From positions 1-36,531 of the forward strand of contig JACQWA010000390.1 in the NCBI GenBank assembly GCA_016209425.1: a DNA stretch of 36,531 bases, given 5' to 3'. The notes under the pieces are model-generated. The model made no database searches, was not told where the DNA came from, and saw only the letters and a list, made by a program, of their open reading frames with translations. The stretch comes from Candidatus Rokuibacteriota bacterium. Its GTDB lineage: Bacteria; Methylomirabilota; Methylomirabilia; Rokubacteriales; CSP1-6. How positions within the stretch are numbered: the stretch's first letter is position 1; every line of letters starts with the position of its first letter. This document shows, piece after piece, positions 8,187 to 15,971 of the stretch. A program made the position numbers and the translations under genes.

Positions 8187-10879
8187 TGCTGAGAGCCCGG
8201 GGCATGGGAGCCGTGCTCCTTCTGGACTGGACGAAGGCGGCAGACGCCGGCCCTGACGTGGCGGGCGGCAAAGGGTGGAACCTGGGCCGGCTCCACCGTT
8301 TTGGCTTCCCGGTTCCCCGTGGGGGCGTTCTTCCCGCCGAGTCCTACCGGCGCTTTCTGTACGACAATCGCCTCACAAGGGTCGTGGAGTCCCTGAGCGC
8401 GGTCCGGGCGGACGAGGTGGCTCGGCCGGACGTGAGGGCCGGGCTGGATGAACTGGGGCGGAGCATCGAGGGCGGGAGCATTGGCGCCGAATGGGTATCC
8501 GCGATCGAGGCATTTCTCGAGGAACAGGCGCTGATCGGAACCCCCGTGGCGGTCCGATCCTCGGCCACCACGGAGGATGCCCCTTCCGCCTCGTCCGCCG
8601 GTCTCCATCGCTCCTGCCTGAACGTCGTCGGGGCGGCCAACATCCTTCAGGCGATCAAGGCCTGCTATGCGTCGCTCTGGACGCCCCACGCGGTGGCGTA
8701 CCGGCGGACGCGAGGGGTTCCTGATGAGGCGGCGGCGAGCGCCGTCGTGATCCTTGAAATGGTTCCGGCGGAATGCGCGGGAGTCGCCTTCAGCTGTGAC
8801 CCTCGCACCGGGCGGACGGATCTGGTCACCGTGAGCGCCAATTTTGGCTTGGGAGAGTCGGTGGTGAGTGGAGCGACCGAGCCCGACGAGTACCAGATCG
8901 CCCCGAATCCGCCGACGCCCCGGGTCATCGCCCGCAGGATCGGCCGGAAGAAGCTCGCGACGGGGCCCGGCCCGACCGGCGGGACGGTGACCGAGGCCCT
9001 CGCCGGTGCCGCTCGGCGGCGCGCCGTCCTGTCGGACGAGATGCTCGTCGACCTGACGCTCCTCGTCATGCGCGTGCACGACGCCCTCGGGGAGGGCCAC
9101 GTGCCCCAGGACGTCGAGTGGGCCCACGACGGCCGGCAGTTCTACGTGCTCCAGGCCAGGCCCGTCACCGGGCTGCCGCGGGTCCGCTTCGCCGGCGTGA
9201 CCACCGAGCCCGAGATCTGGTCGGATGCCAACCTGCGGGACGTCATGCCGGGGGTTCAGAGCACGCTGGGCTGGACCATCCTGTCGAGGGAAAAGGCCTC
9301 GGTCCTCCTGGGCGCGCCCTTTCGCGCCGTCGGGTACCCGATCCCGCCGGGTCTCCCGTGGATCCGCCTCTATCACGGCAGGGCCTACTTCAACCTGTCG
9401 GCCCTGCAGTGGGCGTTCTTCGATGCCCTCGGCCTTCCTCCCGCGGACGTCAATCGGGCATTCGGAGGCCACCAGCCCGAGATCCGGGTCCCGCCGGTAT
9501 CCCCCATGGCGGGGGCGCGCGGGCTGGCCCGGGCCCTCCGCCGGGGGCGACTGGCCGTCGCGCTCGTGAGGTGCCAGGCGCGAGCGCCCCGTGAATGCCG
9601 TCGGGTCTGGCGATGGGTCGAAGCGAAGGCGGCCATGGATCTGCCCCGATCATCCGATCGACGGCTCCAGTCTGAAATCGACGACGTGACCCGTGAGATG
9701 GATCGCTTCATGCCTCTCTGCCAGTTGCTGAATGTCTCGGCGGGGGCGCCGATCAAGCCGTTGTCGGACCTGCTGGAACGGCATGCCCCCCGCCGGTCCG
9801 CCGCGCTGATCAACAATCTGCTGGCGGCGTCCAACGGGGTCCCCAGTGCCGACCCGGGGTACCGGCTGCTGGAGCTCGCGACCCTCGCCCGGCATGACGC
9901 GCCCGCCCGGAGCTTCTTCACCGCCGAGCCGTTCGACGCCGGGGCCTGGCGCGAACGGCTTCCGCTCGGCTCCCCCTTCCGCCGGGCCTTCGATCGCTTC
10001 CTCGCCGGTTACGGGCACCGCGGCGTCTACGAAAGTGAGATCATGAATCCGAGATGGGGCGAAGATCCGACCTACCTCCTGGCGGTCATCCGGATTCACG
10101 TTCTGTCGGACTGCCAGGTGAGCGCCCATTCTGCCGAGGCCAAACGTCGCGCGGCTGAGGAGGCAATTGCCCGAACATTCCGGCTCCGTCCCGAGGGGCT
10201 GGTGGTGCGCTTCCTGGTGCGTCGGGCCCTGCGCGGGGCGGCGTTGCGGGAGATGGCGAAATCGAGCTTCATGAAGCTCCTGTGGTGGACCCGTCAGCTC
10301 TGGTTGGAGGCCGGCCGGCGACTGGTCGAGCGGAGGGTCCTGGCGGCGCCGGAGGACGTCTTCCTCTGCTCCCGCTACGATGTGATCTCGATCCTGACCG
10401 GCCGCTGGGACGGCAGCGGGCTCGGGTTCCTGATCGATGACCGGAGGCGCTGCCGGGAACGTGACCTCGCGATCGACCCGCCGCACGTCATCATCGGCGA
10501 AGCGTCGGCTCCGCGTCCGACGCGTCCGGCGGGCGGAGGGAGCGTCCTGAGCGGTCTGGGAGTGGCCGGCGGTTCGGCGACCGGGCGCGCCCGGCTCATC
10601 AAGCATCCGGCGGAAGGGCATCGGCTCGAAGTCGGGGAGGTCTTGGTGGCTCCCTCCACGGACCCGGCCTGGACTCCGCTCTTCTTGAGGGCCTCCGCCC
10701 TGGTGACGGAGGTCGGCGGCTACCTCTCGCACGGCGCGATCGTGGCCCGGGAATACGGACTGCCGGCCGTCGTCAACGTACCGGCCGCGCTGGAGGTCAT
10801 CGAGGAGGGCGAGGAGCTCACCGTTGATGGCGACGCCGGGAAAGTCTACCGCCGGCCCGTGAGGCTCAGTGGTCGTTGA
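8186..10879 (+). CDS. ATP-grasp / swivelling-His dikinase-like enzyme (RPH / PEP synthase / PigC-TamQ superfamily)
   Basis: 897 residues. The N-terminal PEP/pyruvate-binding ATP-grasp domain shows GGKGWNLGRL, AVRSSATTEDAPSASSAG and VEWAHDGRQFYVLQARPV. The middle region has WSDANLRDVMPG and YGHRGVYESEIMNPRWGEDP, strings typical of the rifampicin phosphotransferase branch. The C-terminal swivelling domain has GGYLSHGAIVARE with the phospho-accepting H849. Members use ATP to form a phosphohistidine and phosphorylate pyruvate, rifampicin or, in PigC and TamQ, a carbonyl before condensation with an amine or pyrrole. Adjacency to a TamH-like amine-forming enzyme favours a condensing or phosphorylating tailoring role, but this is inference. 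ATG 8186 overlaps the upstream TAA; ATG 8204 is an alternative start. Ordinary PEP synthase is unlikely because the middle domain is different. Confidence 0.8.
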   Translation: MLRARGMGAVLLLDWTKAADAGPDVAGGKGWNLGRLHRFGFPVPRGGVLPAESYRRFLYDNRLTRVVESLSAVRADEVARPDVRAGLDELGRSIEGGSIGAEWVSAIEAFLEEQALIGTPVAVRSSATTEDAPSASSAGLHRSCLNVVGAANILQAIKACYASLWTPHAVAYRRTRGVPDEAAASAVVILEMVPAECAGVAFSCDPRTGRTDLVTVSANFGLGESVVSGATEPDEYQIAPNPPTPRVIARRIGRKKLATGPGPTGGTVTEALAGAARRRAVLSDEMLVDLTLLVMRVHDALGEGHVPQDVEWAHDGRQFYVLQARPVTGLPRVRFAGVTTEPEIWSDANLRDVMPGVQSTLGWTILSREKASVLLGAPFRAVGYPIPPGLPWIRLYHGRAYFNLSALQWAFFDALGLPPADVNRAFGGHQPEIRVPPVSPMAGARGLARALRRGRLAVALVRCQARAPRECRRVWRWVEAKAAMDLPRSSDRRLQSEIDDVTREMDRFMPLCQLLNVSAGAPIKPLSDLLERHAPRRSAALINNLLAASNGVPSADPGYRLLELATLARHDAPARSFFTAEPFDAGAWRERLPLGSPFRRAFDRFLAGYGHRGVYESEIMNPRWGEDPTYLLAVIRIHVLSDCQVSAHSAEAKRRAAEEAIARTFRLRPEGLVVRFLVRRALRGAALREMAKSSFMKLLWWTRQLWLEAGRRLVERRVLAAPEDVFLCSRYDVISILTGRWDGSGLGFLIDDRRRCRERDLAIDPPHVIIGEASAPRPTRPAGGGSVLSGLGVAGGSATGRARLIKHPAEGHRLEVGEVLVAPSTDPAWTPLFLRASALVTEVGGYLSHGAIVAREYGLPAVVNVPAALEVIEEGEELTVDGDAGKVYRRPVRLSGR

Positions 10880-11018
10880 AACGGTAGACCTCGCGGGGAC
10901 GATCGGCCCGCTGCGGCGCGTCGGCCCGCTCACCCTCAACTCCTGCCGAGAGAGATTCCAGGCCGTTCCCGGCGTGGCGGCGGCCGCGGTTTCCCTCATC
11001 CCCCGTCTCCGCCCATGA
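10869..11018 (+). CDS. Possible 49-codon mini-ORF bridging to the RND gene
   Basis: This frame opens at GTG inside the 3' end of the upstream gene and closes with TGA overlapping the RND gene's ATG (ATGA at 11015). It spans the whole 135-base gap without another stop. The peptide starts MVVETVDLAGTIG and resembles nothing I know. GC-rich DNA often leaves such frames open, so coding is doubtful; it is listed because the 79-base gap at 5468-5546 is bridged in the same way. Confidence 0.18.
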   Translation: MVVETVDLAGTIGPLRRVGPLTLNSCRERFQAVPGVAAAAVSLIPRLRP

Positions 11019-13357
11019 AGGGATTTCGGCGCTGGGTCATGAACTACCCGGTGCTCGGAGGCGGGCTCATCGGGATCCTCACGGTTGTCTTTGCCTTCCA
11101 GATCCCGCGCCTGGAGATCGACACCTCGGCCGAGGGCCTCATGGTGGAGAAGGACCCGGCCCGCCGGTACTACGAGGAGGTCAAGCAGAAGTTCGGGAGT
11201 GACATCCTCACGATCGTCCTGGTCAAGGCGGATGACGTCTTCACGGCCCCGGTGCTCGGGGTCATCAAGCGGCTCTCGGACGCGCTCGAGCGGCTCGAGG
11301 GGGTGACCCGGGTCGAGAGCCTCACCACGGTCCATACGATCAAGGGCCGGGGGGAGGCGCTGACGACGGAGCCGCTGGTGGGCCCGGTGGTCCCCGCGAC
11401 TCCCCGGGACCTCGAGCGAATCCGTGAGGAGGCCCTGGGGAACCGGGTCCTCACGGGCAACATCGTGTCGAAGGACGCCAGGGCAGCGGCCATCGCCGTG
11501 TACACGAACGTCGGGCCGGGAGACCGGCAGTTCAACCGGCGCTTCTCGGACATGGTCGAGGCCCTCATCCAACAGGAGGCCCGCCGCGGCCTCACGATCT
11601 ACCAGGTCGGCGGCCCCTTCAGCAAGGAGGTCGTCGGCGAGTACATCTGGCAGAACCTCCTGACCCTGATGCCCGCCTCCGCCCTGGTGCTCTTCGTGTT
11701 TCTCTTCCTGACCTTCCGGATGCTCCAGGGGGCCCTGGTTCCGATCGCAACGGGCATCGTCAGCGTCGTCTGGGCCCTCGGGCTGATGGCGCACTTTCGC
11801 CTCCCGCTGAGCGTGCTCACGGTCATCATCCCCGCGCTCTTGATCTCGATCGGTTTCACCGAGGACGTCTACATGCTTTCCGAGTACCACCGCCTGCTCG
11901 AGAAGGGAAAGGACAAGCTGACCGCGATCCGGACCATGGCGCGGGAGGCGGCGTTTCCCATGGTCGTGACCGCGGCCACCACGATCATCGGCTTCGGCAG
12001 CCTGGTCACCACCGACGTCACGATGCTCATCGAGTTCGGCTATGCGTCCGCCATGGCGCTGGCCGCCAACTTTGTCGTGACGATCGTGATGGTGCCGATC
12101 TTGCTGAGGATCTGGCCCGTCCCCAGGCGCCTCCGCTTGGCCGTGGGGCGCGAGCCCACCGGACGAGCCATTTCCCGGATGATGGACCGGCTGGGGGAGT
12201 TCAACCTGAGGCACCGGGCTCCGATCGCTGTGGTGACGGCGCTCATGGCTGCCGCGTCCCTGGTCGGCTTGTACCACCTCCGTGTCGACGCCAACTTCAT
12301 CGGCTATTTCCCGGAGCGCTCCGTCATCCGGGAGCGGCTCAATGACCTTCACGCGTCGCTGGCGGGCGCCTCCAACTTTTACGTGGTGGTCGAGACCGGC
12401 CGGGAGAACGGGCTCAAGGACCCCGATCTCCTCAGGAAGATCGCCGGCCTCCAGGAGTTCCTCGCGAGCACCGGCGAGGTTGACAAGAGCGTGTCGGTGG
12501 CCGACTACCTCAGGACGCTGCACCGGGAGATGAACGGCGGGGATCCCGCCTGGGAGGTCATCCCCGACACGCCCGCCGAGGTGGCTCAGTACCTCCTGCT
12601 CCTCGAGGGACGAGAGCTGGGGAAGTACGTGGACTTCACCGCCTCGACGGCCAACATCGTGGTCCGTAACAACATCAACAGCTCCTGGGAGTTCTCGGCT
12701 CTCCTCGGCCGGATCGATGCGTACGTGGCGAAGACCTTCCCCCGCGACGTCTCGGTTCGGTACACCGGGGAGAGCATCCTAATCAAGAACGCCGCGGACT
12801 ACATGGCCATCAACGAGCTCACGAGCTTCTCCTTCACCTTCGTCCTCATCGGCCTCATTCATGCGCTCCTCTTCCGATCGCTCCGGGCCGGCTTCCTCTC
12901 GCTGATCCCCGACCTCATCCCCATCCTGTTCAACTTCGGGCTCATGGGGCTCCTGGGGATCCCGCTGAACCCGGGCACCGCCATGATCGCCACCATCGCC
13001 ATCGGCATCGCGGTGGACGACACGGTTCATCACGTGGTGACCTACAGCCGCCAGCTCAACGCGCACGGCGACCGCAAGCGCGCCATGGTCAACACGATGC
13101 GGATCCAGGGAAGGCCGATCATCTACGTGTCGCTGACCCTGGCGGCGGGGTTTTTCGTCCTGGTCTTCTCGAACTTCGTCCCCACCGTCCAGTTCGGGGC
13201 GCTCTCGGCCCTGGTGATGCTCGTGGCGATGATCACGGAGCTGATCCTGACGCCGATCCTGATGTACTCGATCCGGCTGGCCAGGCCCCTGGACGCGGGA
13301 TGGGTGAAGCAGAGCGGCAAGTGGCGGGATGCGATTCGGCTCTGGGGGTCGCGGTAG
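11015..13357 (+). CDS. MMPL/RND-family transporter (HpnN-like)
   Basis: 780-residue inner-membrane transporter with the two-fold MMPL layout. TM1 is at about residues 8-28 (VLGGGLIGILTVVFAFQI), followed by a periplasmic loop of about 190 residues. A TM bundle at about 215-375 includes LMPASALVLFVFLFLTF and FTEDVYMLSEYHRLL. TM7 is near 410, a second periplasmic loop follows, and a last bundle spans about 605-760 (IAIGIAVDDTVHHVVTYSR). These proteins use the proton-motive force to extract lipids or hydrophobic small molecules; HpnN carries hopanoids and MmpL proteins carry mycobacterial lipids. Immediate neighbours are an outer-membrane barrel and a LolA-like protein, a complete-looking envelope export set. 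The cargo is inferred to be the product of the upstream enzymes. ATG at 11015 has only a weak upstream purine tract. Confidence 0.88.
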   Translation: MKGFRRWVMNYPVLGGGLIGILTVVFAFQIPRLEIDTSAEGLMVEKDPARRYYEEVKQKFGSDILTIVLVKADDVFTAPVLGVIKRLSDALERLEGVTRVESLTTVHTIKGRGEALTTEPLVGPVVPATPRDLERIREEALGNRVLTGNIVSKDARAAAIAVYTNVGPGDRQFNRRFSDMVEALIQQEARRGLTIYQVGGPFSKEVVGEYIWQNLLTLMPASALVLFVFLFLTFRMLQGALVPIATGIVSVVWALGLMAHFRLPLSVLTVIIPALLISIGFTEDVYMLSEYHRLLEKGKDKLTAIRTMAREAAFPMVVTAATTIIGFGSLVTTDVTMLIEFGYASAMALAANFVVTIVMVPILLRIWPVPRRLRLAVGREPTGRAISRMMDRLGEFNLRHRAPIAVVTALMAAASLVGLYHLRVDANFIGYFPERSVIRERLNDLHASLAGASNFYVVVETGRENGLKDPDLLRKIAGLQEFLASTGEVDKSVSVADYLRTLHREMNGGDPAWEVIPDTPAEVAQYLLLLEGRELGKYVDFTASTANIVVRNNINSSWEFSALLGRIDAYVAKTFPRDVSVRYTGESILIKNAADYMAINELTSFSFTFVLIGLIHALLFRSLRAGFLSLIPDLIPILFNFGLMGLLGIPLNPGTAMIATIAIGIAVDDTVHHVVTYSRQLNAHGDRKRAMVNTMRIQGRPIIYVSLTLAAGFFVLVFSNFVPTVQFGALSALVMLVAMITELILTPILMYSIRLARPLDAGWVKQSGKWRDAIRLWGSR

Positions 13358-13388
13358 GCCGCGGCGTGCCGTCGCCGGACCGACCGGA

Positions 13389-14777
13389 ATGGCTCCAGGG
13401 GAGCGTCTAGGCCCGCGGGCAAGGCCCGCGGCAGCGATCGCCCTGGCCGTGCTCCTGACCGTGGCGGCCGCGGCCCGAGGCGAGTCACCGGCTCCCCCGG
13501 AGCCGGCGAGCGAAGGACCCACCCTCGCCGAGCTGGGGATCAAGGGGAGGGCGACCTTCAAGAACTTCTCCCATTTTTACGAGACTCCCAACGACGACCG
13601 GAAGTTCCGGAACGAGGGAATCCTGGAGGTCGAGTGGGGCCGGCGCCTCCTCCCCTGGAGCCGCGTGAAGGTCGTGGTAGACATCCGGGAAGATGACGAC
13701 AGCCTGACCCGAGGGGTCACGCTCCAGGTGCCCGAGAAGAACGAGCGCCGGAGCGTCCTGAACCTCAAAGAGGCGGTGGCCGGCTTCCAGCAGGGGGCCG
13801 TCGAAGTGACGCTCGGCAAACAGATCTTTGCCTGGGGGACCGCCGACGCCTACAACCCCACGGATAACATCAATCCCTACGACTACCTCGACGTGATCGA
13901 CAATGAGAAGCTGGGCGTCTACTCCGCCGCGGCGCGCCTGACCGTGGTCCCGGCCAGCCTCACCGTCGTCGTCATCCCGTTCTTCACGCCGAGCCGTATC
14001 CCCCTCCTCCGGAGCCGGTGGGTGCCGCCTCCACCGGAGGGGGTCATTGCGATCGTGGACAACCGGCAACTGCCGCCCCGGGATGTGGACAACATGCAGT
14101 ACGCCGCGCGGCTCAAGACCACGTTCGGGGGCGTAGACCTCTCCGCGAGCTACTACGAGGGGTTCGAGCCCACCCCGGTGATCAGACGTTCGGCGGTTCG
14201 GCCCGCGCCGGATCTGGCGCCGGATCTGGTGCTTCCGCGCTTCACTCCCGTCTTCACGCGGATGAAGGTTGCCGGCCTCGACGTTTCCACCACGTACGGG
14301 AAGTTTGAGGTCCACGGCGAGGGGGCGTTCAAGTTCGTGGAGCAAAATGGCCGGGATGACCGGGTGCAGTGGATTGCCGGCCTGAACTATACGTGGGATG
14401 ACCTGGATCTGAAGTGGCTCGAGCAGGTCACTGCGATCGCCGAGTACGCCCGCGAGACCGTTCTCTCTTCCGATCCCCGATCTCCGATCATCGGCGGCGC
14501 CGAGTCGCCCGGTGCCCTCCTGAACAACGCCTTTCGCAACGCGCTGGCCGGGCGCCTCCTCTTCAAGTTCAGCGAGGAGACCCAGCTCAAGCTGAGCGGA
14601 ACCATCGACTTCTCCCAGAGTGCTAACCATTACCTCCAGCTGAAGCTCGCCCACAAGTTCACCGATGCCCTCCATGCCGAGACGGGACTCGACCTCTTCA
14701 CCGGAGCCCCGGAGACTTTCTGGGGGCGCTGGCGAGACAACGACCGCTTCTTCTTCTTTCTCAGGTATTTCTTCTGA
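13389..14777 (+). CDS. Outer-membrane beta-barrel protein (DUF1302-like)
   Basis: 462 residues. The signal peptide has an arginine-rich n-region and the hydrophobic core AAAIALAVLLTVAAAA, with cleavage predicted near ARGES. The mature part is rich in alternating amphipathic strands separated by polar turns and ends FFFFLRYFF. A C-terminal aromatic residue is the usual BAM recognition signal. GKQIFAWGTADAYNPTDNINPYDY resembles DUF1302 or alginate-export-like porins that sit next to MMPL transporters. ATG at 13389, 31 bases after the RND stop, was chosen because it gives a normal-length signal peptide; frame upstream to 13329 overlaps the RND gene. A perfect 8-bp stem with a 3-base loop (13413-13431) lies just after the start and could affect initiation. 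Likely role: channel or acceptor for exported material. Confidence 0.75.
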   Translation: MAPGERLGPRARPAAAIALAVLLTVAAAARGESPAPPEPASEGPTLAELGIKGRATFKNFSHFYETPNDDRKFRNEGILEVEWGRRLLPWSRVKVVVDIREDDDSLTRGVTLQVPEKNERRSVLNLKEAVAGFQQGAVEVTLGKQIFAWGTADAYNPTDNINPYDYLDVIDNEKLGVYSAAARLTVVPASLTVVVIPFFTPSRIPLLRSRWVPPPPEGVIAIVDNRQLPPRDVDNMQYAARLKTTFGGVDLSASYYEGFEPTPVIRRSAVRPAPDLAPDLVLPRFTPVFTRMKVAGLDVSTTYGKFEVHGEGAFKFVEQNGRDDRVQWIAGLNYTWDDLDLKWLEQVTAIAEYARETVLSSDPRSPIIGGAESPGALLNNAFRNALAGRLLFKFSEETQLKLSGTIDFSQSANHYLQLKLAHKFTDALHAETGLDLFTGAPETFWGRWRDNDRFFFFLRYFF

Positions 14778-14790
14778 AGGAGAGAACCCG

Positions 14791-15603
14791 ATGAGCATTT
14801 CTCCGCCGCGCAGCGGCACCGGCGTCGTCCTCTTCCTGCTCGTGGGACTTGTCGCCTTCTCGCCGGGCGAGGCGGGGGCCCAGACGGGACTCCGGATCAT
14901 GCAAAAGCAGCGCGAGCTCCAGCGTGCGGGGGACGAGGAGGAGACCTGGCTCATGAAGCTCATCAACAAGGGGGGGGCCGTCAAGGAGCGCCGGGTCGTC
15001 ACCTACACGCTGACCGATGCTCAGGACCTCAGCAAGATCCTGATCCGCTTTCTGGCCCCGCCCGACGTGGAGAACACGGGGCTGCTCACCTGGGAACGGA
15101 AGGGTGGCAATGACGATCAGTGGCTCTACCTGCCTGCCACCCGGAAGGTGAAGCGGATCGCCTCGAGCGGCAAGAAGAACCGCTTCATGGGGACGGACTT
15201 CGCCTTCGAGGATCTGCGCCCGGAGAGCCTGGAGCTCCACACGTACGCGCTCATCGGGACCGAAGTCGTGGAGGGCCAGGAGTGCTACGTGGTCGAGGCC
15301 ATGCCTGCCACCGAGCGCCAGGCTGCCGACAGTGGATACAGCAGGCGAAAGCTCTGGATCCGCAAGGATATCTACTACACGGTCAAACGCGAGTACTACG
15401 ACAAGCGGGGCAAGCTCGAGAAGGTCCAGGCCGAGCGGCTGCTGGTGAACGTGAAGGGGACCCTGTGGCGCGCCAACGAAGTGGAGGTGCGCGACGTCCA
15501 GGCGGGGACCCGGACCGTTGTCCTGGTGGAGCGCCGCGGGCTGGACGCCGGCCTCCGGGAGAGCTTTTTCAGCGAAGCCGAGCTCACGCGCGGCGGTTCG
15601 TAG
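14791..15603 (+). CDS. LolA-like outer-membrane lipoprotein-sorting protein
   Basis: 270 residues with a Sec signal peptide: a short n-region, VVLFLLVGLVAF, then cleavage after GEAGA. The mature chain looks like the LolA/LolB-type half-barrel used to shuttle lipids. Family-typical strings are IRFLAPPDVENTGLLTWER, DDQWLYLPATRKVKRI, FMGTDFAFEDL and YYTVKREYYDKRGKLEKV. Proteins of this group are commonly encoded beside MMPL/RND transporters and are thought to carry lipidic cargo across the periplasm. ATG at 14791 has AAGGAGAGAA upstream and lies 13 bases after the barrel gene. This is the last gene of the cluster; the hairpin GTGGGG-GCTG-CCCCAC (15628-15643) downstream could help end transcription but has no U-tract. 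Confidence 0.85.
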   Translation: MSISPPRSGTGVVLFLLVGLVAFSPGEAGAQTGLRIMQKQRELQRAGDEEETWLMKLINKGGAVKERRVVTYTLTDAQDLSKILIRFLAPPDVENTGLLTWERKGGNDDQWLYLPATRKVKRIASSGKKNRFMGTDFAFEDLRPESLELHTYALIGTEVVEGQECYVVEAMPATERQAADSGYSRRKLWIRKDIYYTVKREYYDKRGKLEKVQAERLLVNVKGTLWRANEVEVRDVQAGTRTVVLVERRGLDAGLRESFFSEAELTRGGS

Positions 15604-15617
15604 GGCGAGCCCGAACC

Positions 15618-15635
15618 GGTGGTGTTTGTGGGGGC
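15618..15635 (+). repeat. Direct repeat, copy 1 (18 bp)
   Basis: GGTGGTGTTTGTGGGGGC, identical to 16318-16335, with copies starting exactly 700 bases apart. In one frame this copy encodes PVVFVGAA, echoing QVVFVGAD near the C-terminus of the VapC toxin that contains copy 2. It may be the scar of a second vapC 3' end or a recombination junction. Confidence 0.85.
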
Positions 15636-15652
15636 TGCCCCACCGAGATGCC

Positions 15653-15680
15653 TTGACAGCGTCTTTTATGTGACTACAAT
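15653..15680 (+). promoter_or_regulatory. Sigma70-type promoter of the toxin-antitoxin operon
   Basis: The -35 element is TTGACA at 15653-15658 (perfect consensus), then a 16-base spacer and a -10 element TACAAT at 15675-15680. The predicted transcript start, 6-7 bases on, falls at or just before the ATG at 15687, and no Shine-Dalgarno sequence is present. The mRNA is therefore probably leaderless. Confidence 0.75.
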
Positions 15681-15688
15681 AGCCACAT
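15668..15688. promoter_or_regulatory. Operator-like inverted repeat over the -10 box
   Basis: ATGTGACTA-CAA-TAGCCACAT is a 21-base dyad with 9-base arms and one mismatch. It covers the -10 element and the first bases of the antitoxin ORF. Its place and symmetry fit the usual autorepression of such modules by the antitoxin, with the toxin as co-repressor. Confidence 0.65.
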
Positions 15689-15971
15689 GCACGGCGTGGG
15701 AGTCAGAGAGCTGAAAAACCGGTTGACCCGCTACCTGGCGCTGGTCAAGGAAGGCGAGCGGGTCGTCGTGACTGACAGGGGGAAGCCGGTGGCGGTGCTC
15801 GGGCCGATCGAGGAGCAGGACGGCCGAAGATTGTCCAAGGCCCAGCGAGCTGCGGCCCTCGCCCGCCGGGGCGTGATTACCCTTCCGCAGGGGACGCGGG
15901 ACCTCAGGACGCCCCCGGTCACTATCCGGGGAGAGCCGATCTCTCGGACGCTGATCCGTGACCGCCGGTGA
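15687..15971 (+). CDS. Type II antitoxin, Phd/YefM family
   Basis: 94 residues. The N-terminal half is a Phd/YefM DNA-binding fold (VGVRELKNRLTRYLALV, then RVVVTDRGKPVAVLGPIE). The C-terminal part, basic and proline-rich from about residue 60, is the expected disordered toxin-binding tail. It neutralises the PIN toxin encoded next and represses its own promoter. ATG at 15687 sits at the predicted transcript start, so a leaderless message is likely. The TGA overlaps the toxin's GTG start in GTGA, the tight coupling expected for antitoxin-first modules. Such genes are often annotated vapB although the fold is Phd-like. Confidence 0.88.
   Translation: MHGVGVRELKNRLTRYLALVKEGERVVVTDRGKPVAVLGPIEEQDGRRLSKAQRAAALARRGVITLPQGTRDLRTPPVTIRGEPISRTLIRDRR

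Noticed and set aside
9650-12523. A 957-codon minus-strand frame across the RPH-like and RND genes
   Set aside because: It crosses two well-supported plus-strand genes, is rich in Arg/Gly/His low-complexity sequence and shows no domain.
11015-13357. Naming the RND transporter hpnN
   Set aside because: It resembles HpnN, and an HpnA-like gene lies at the window start, but no squalene-hopene cyclase or other hopanoid gene is present. The general MMPL/RND call is safer.
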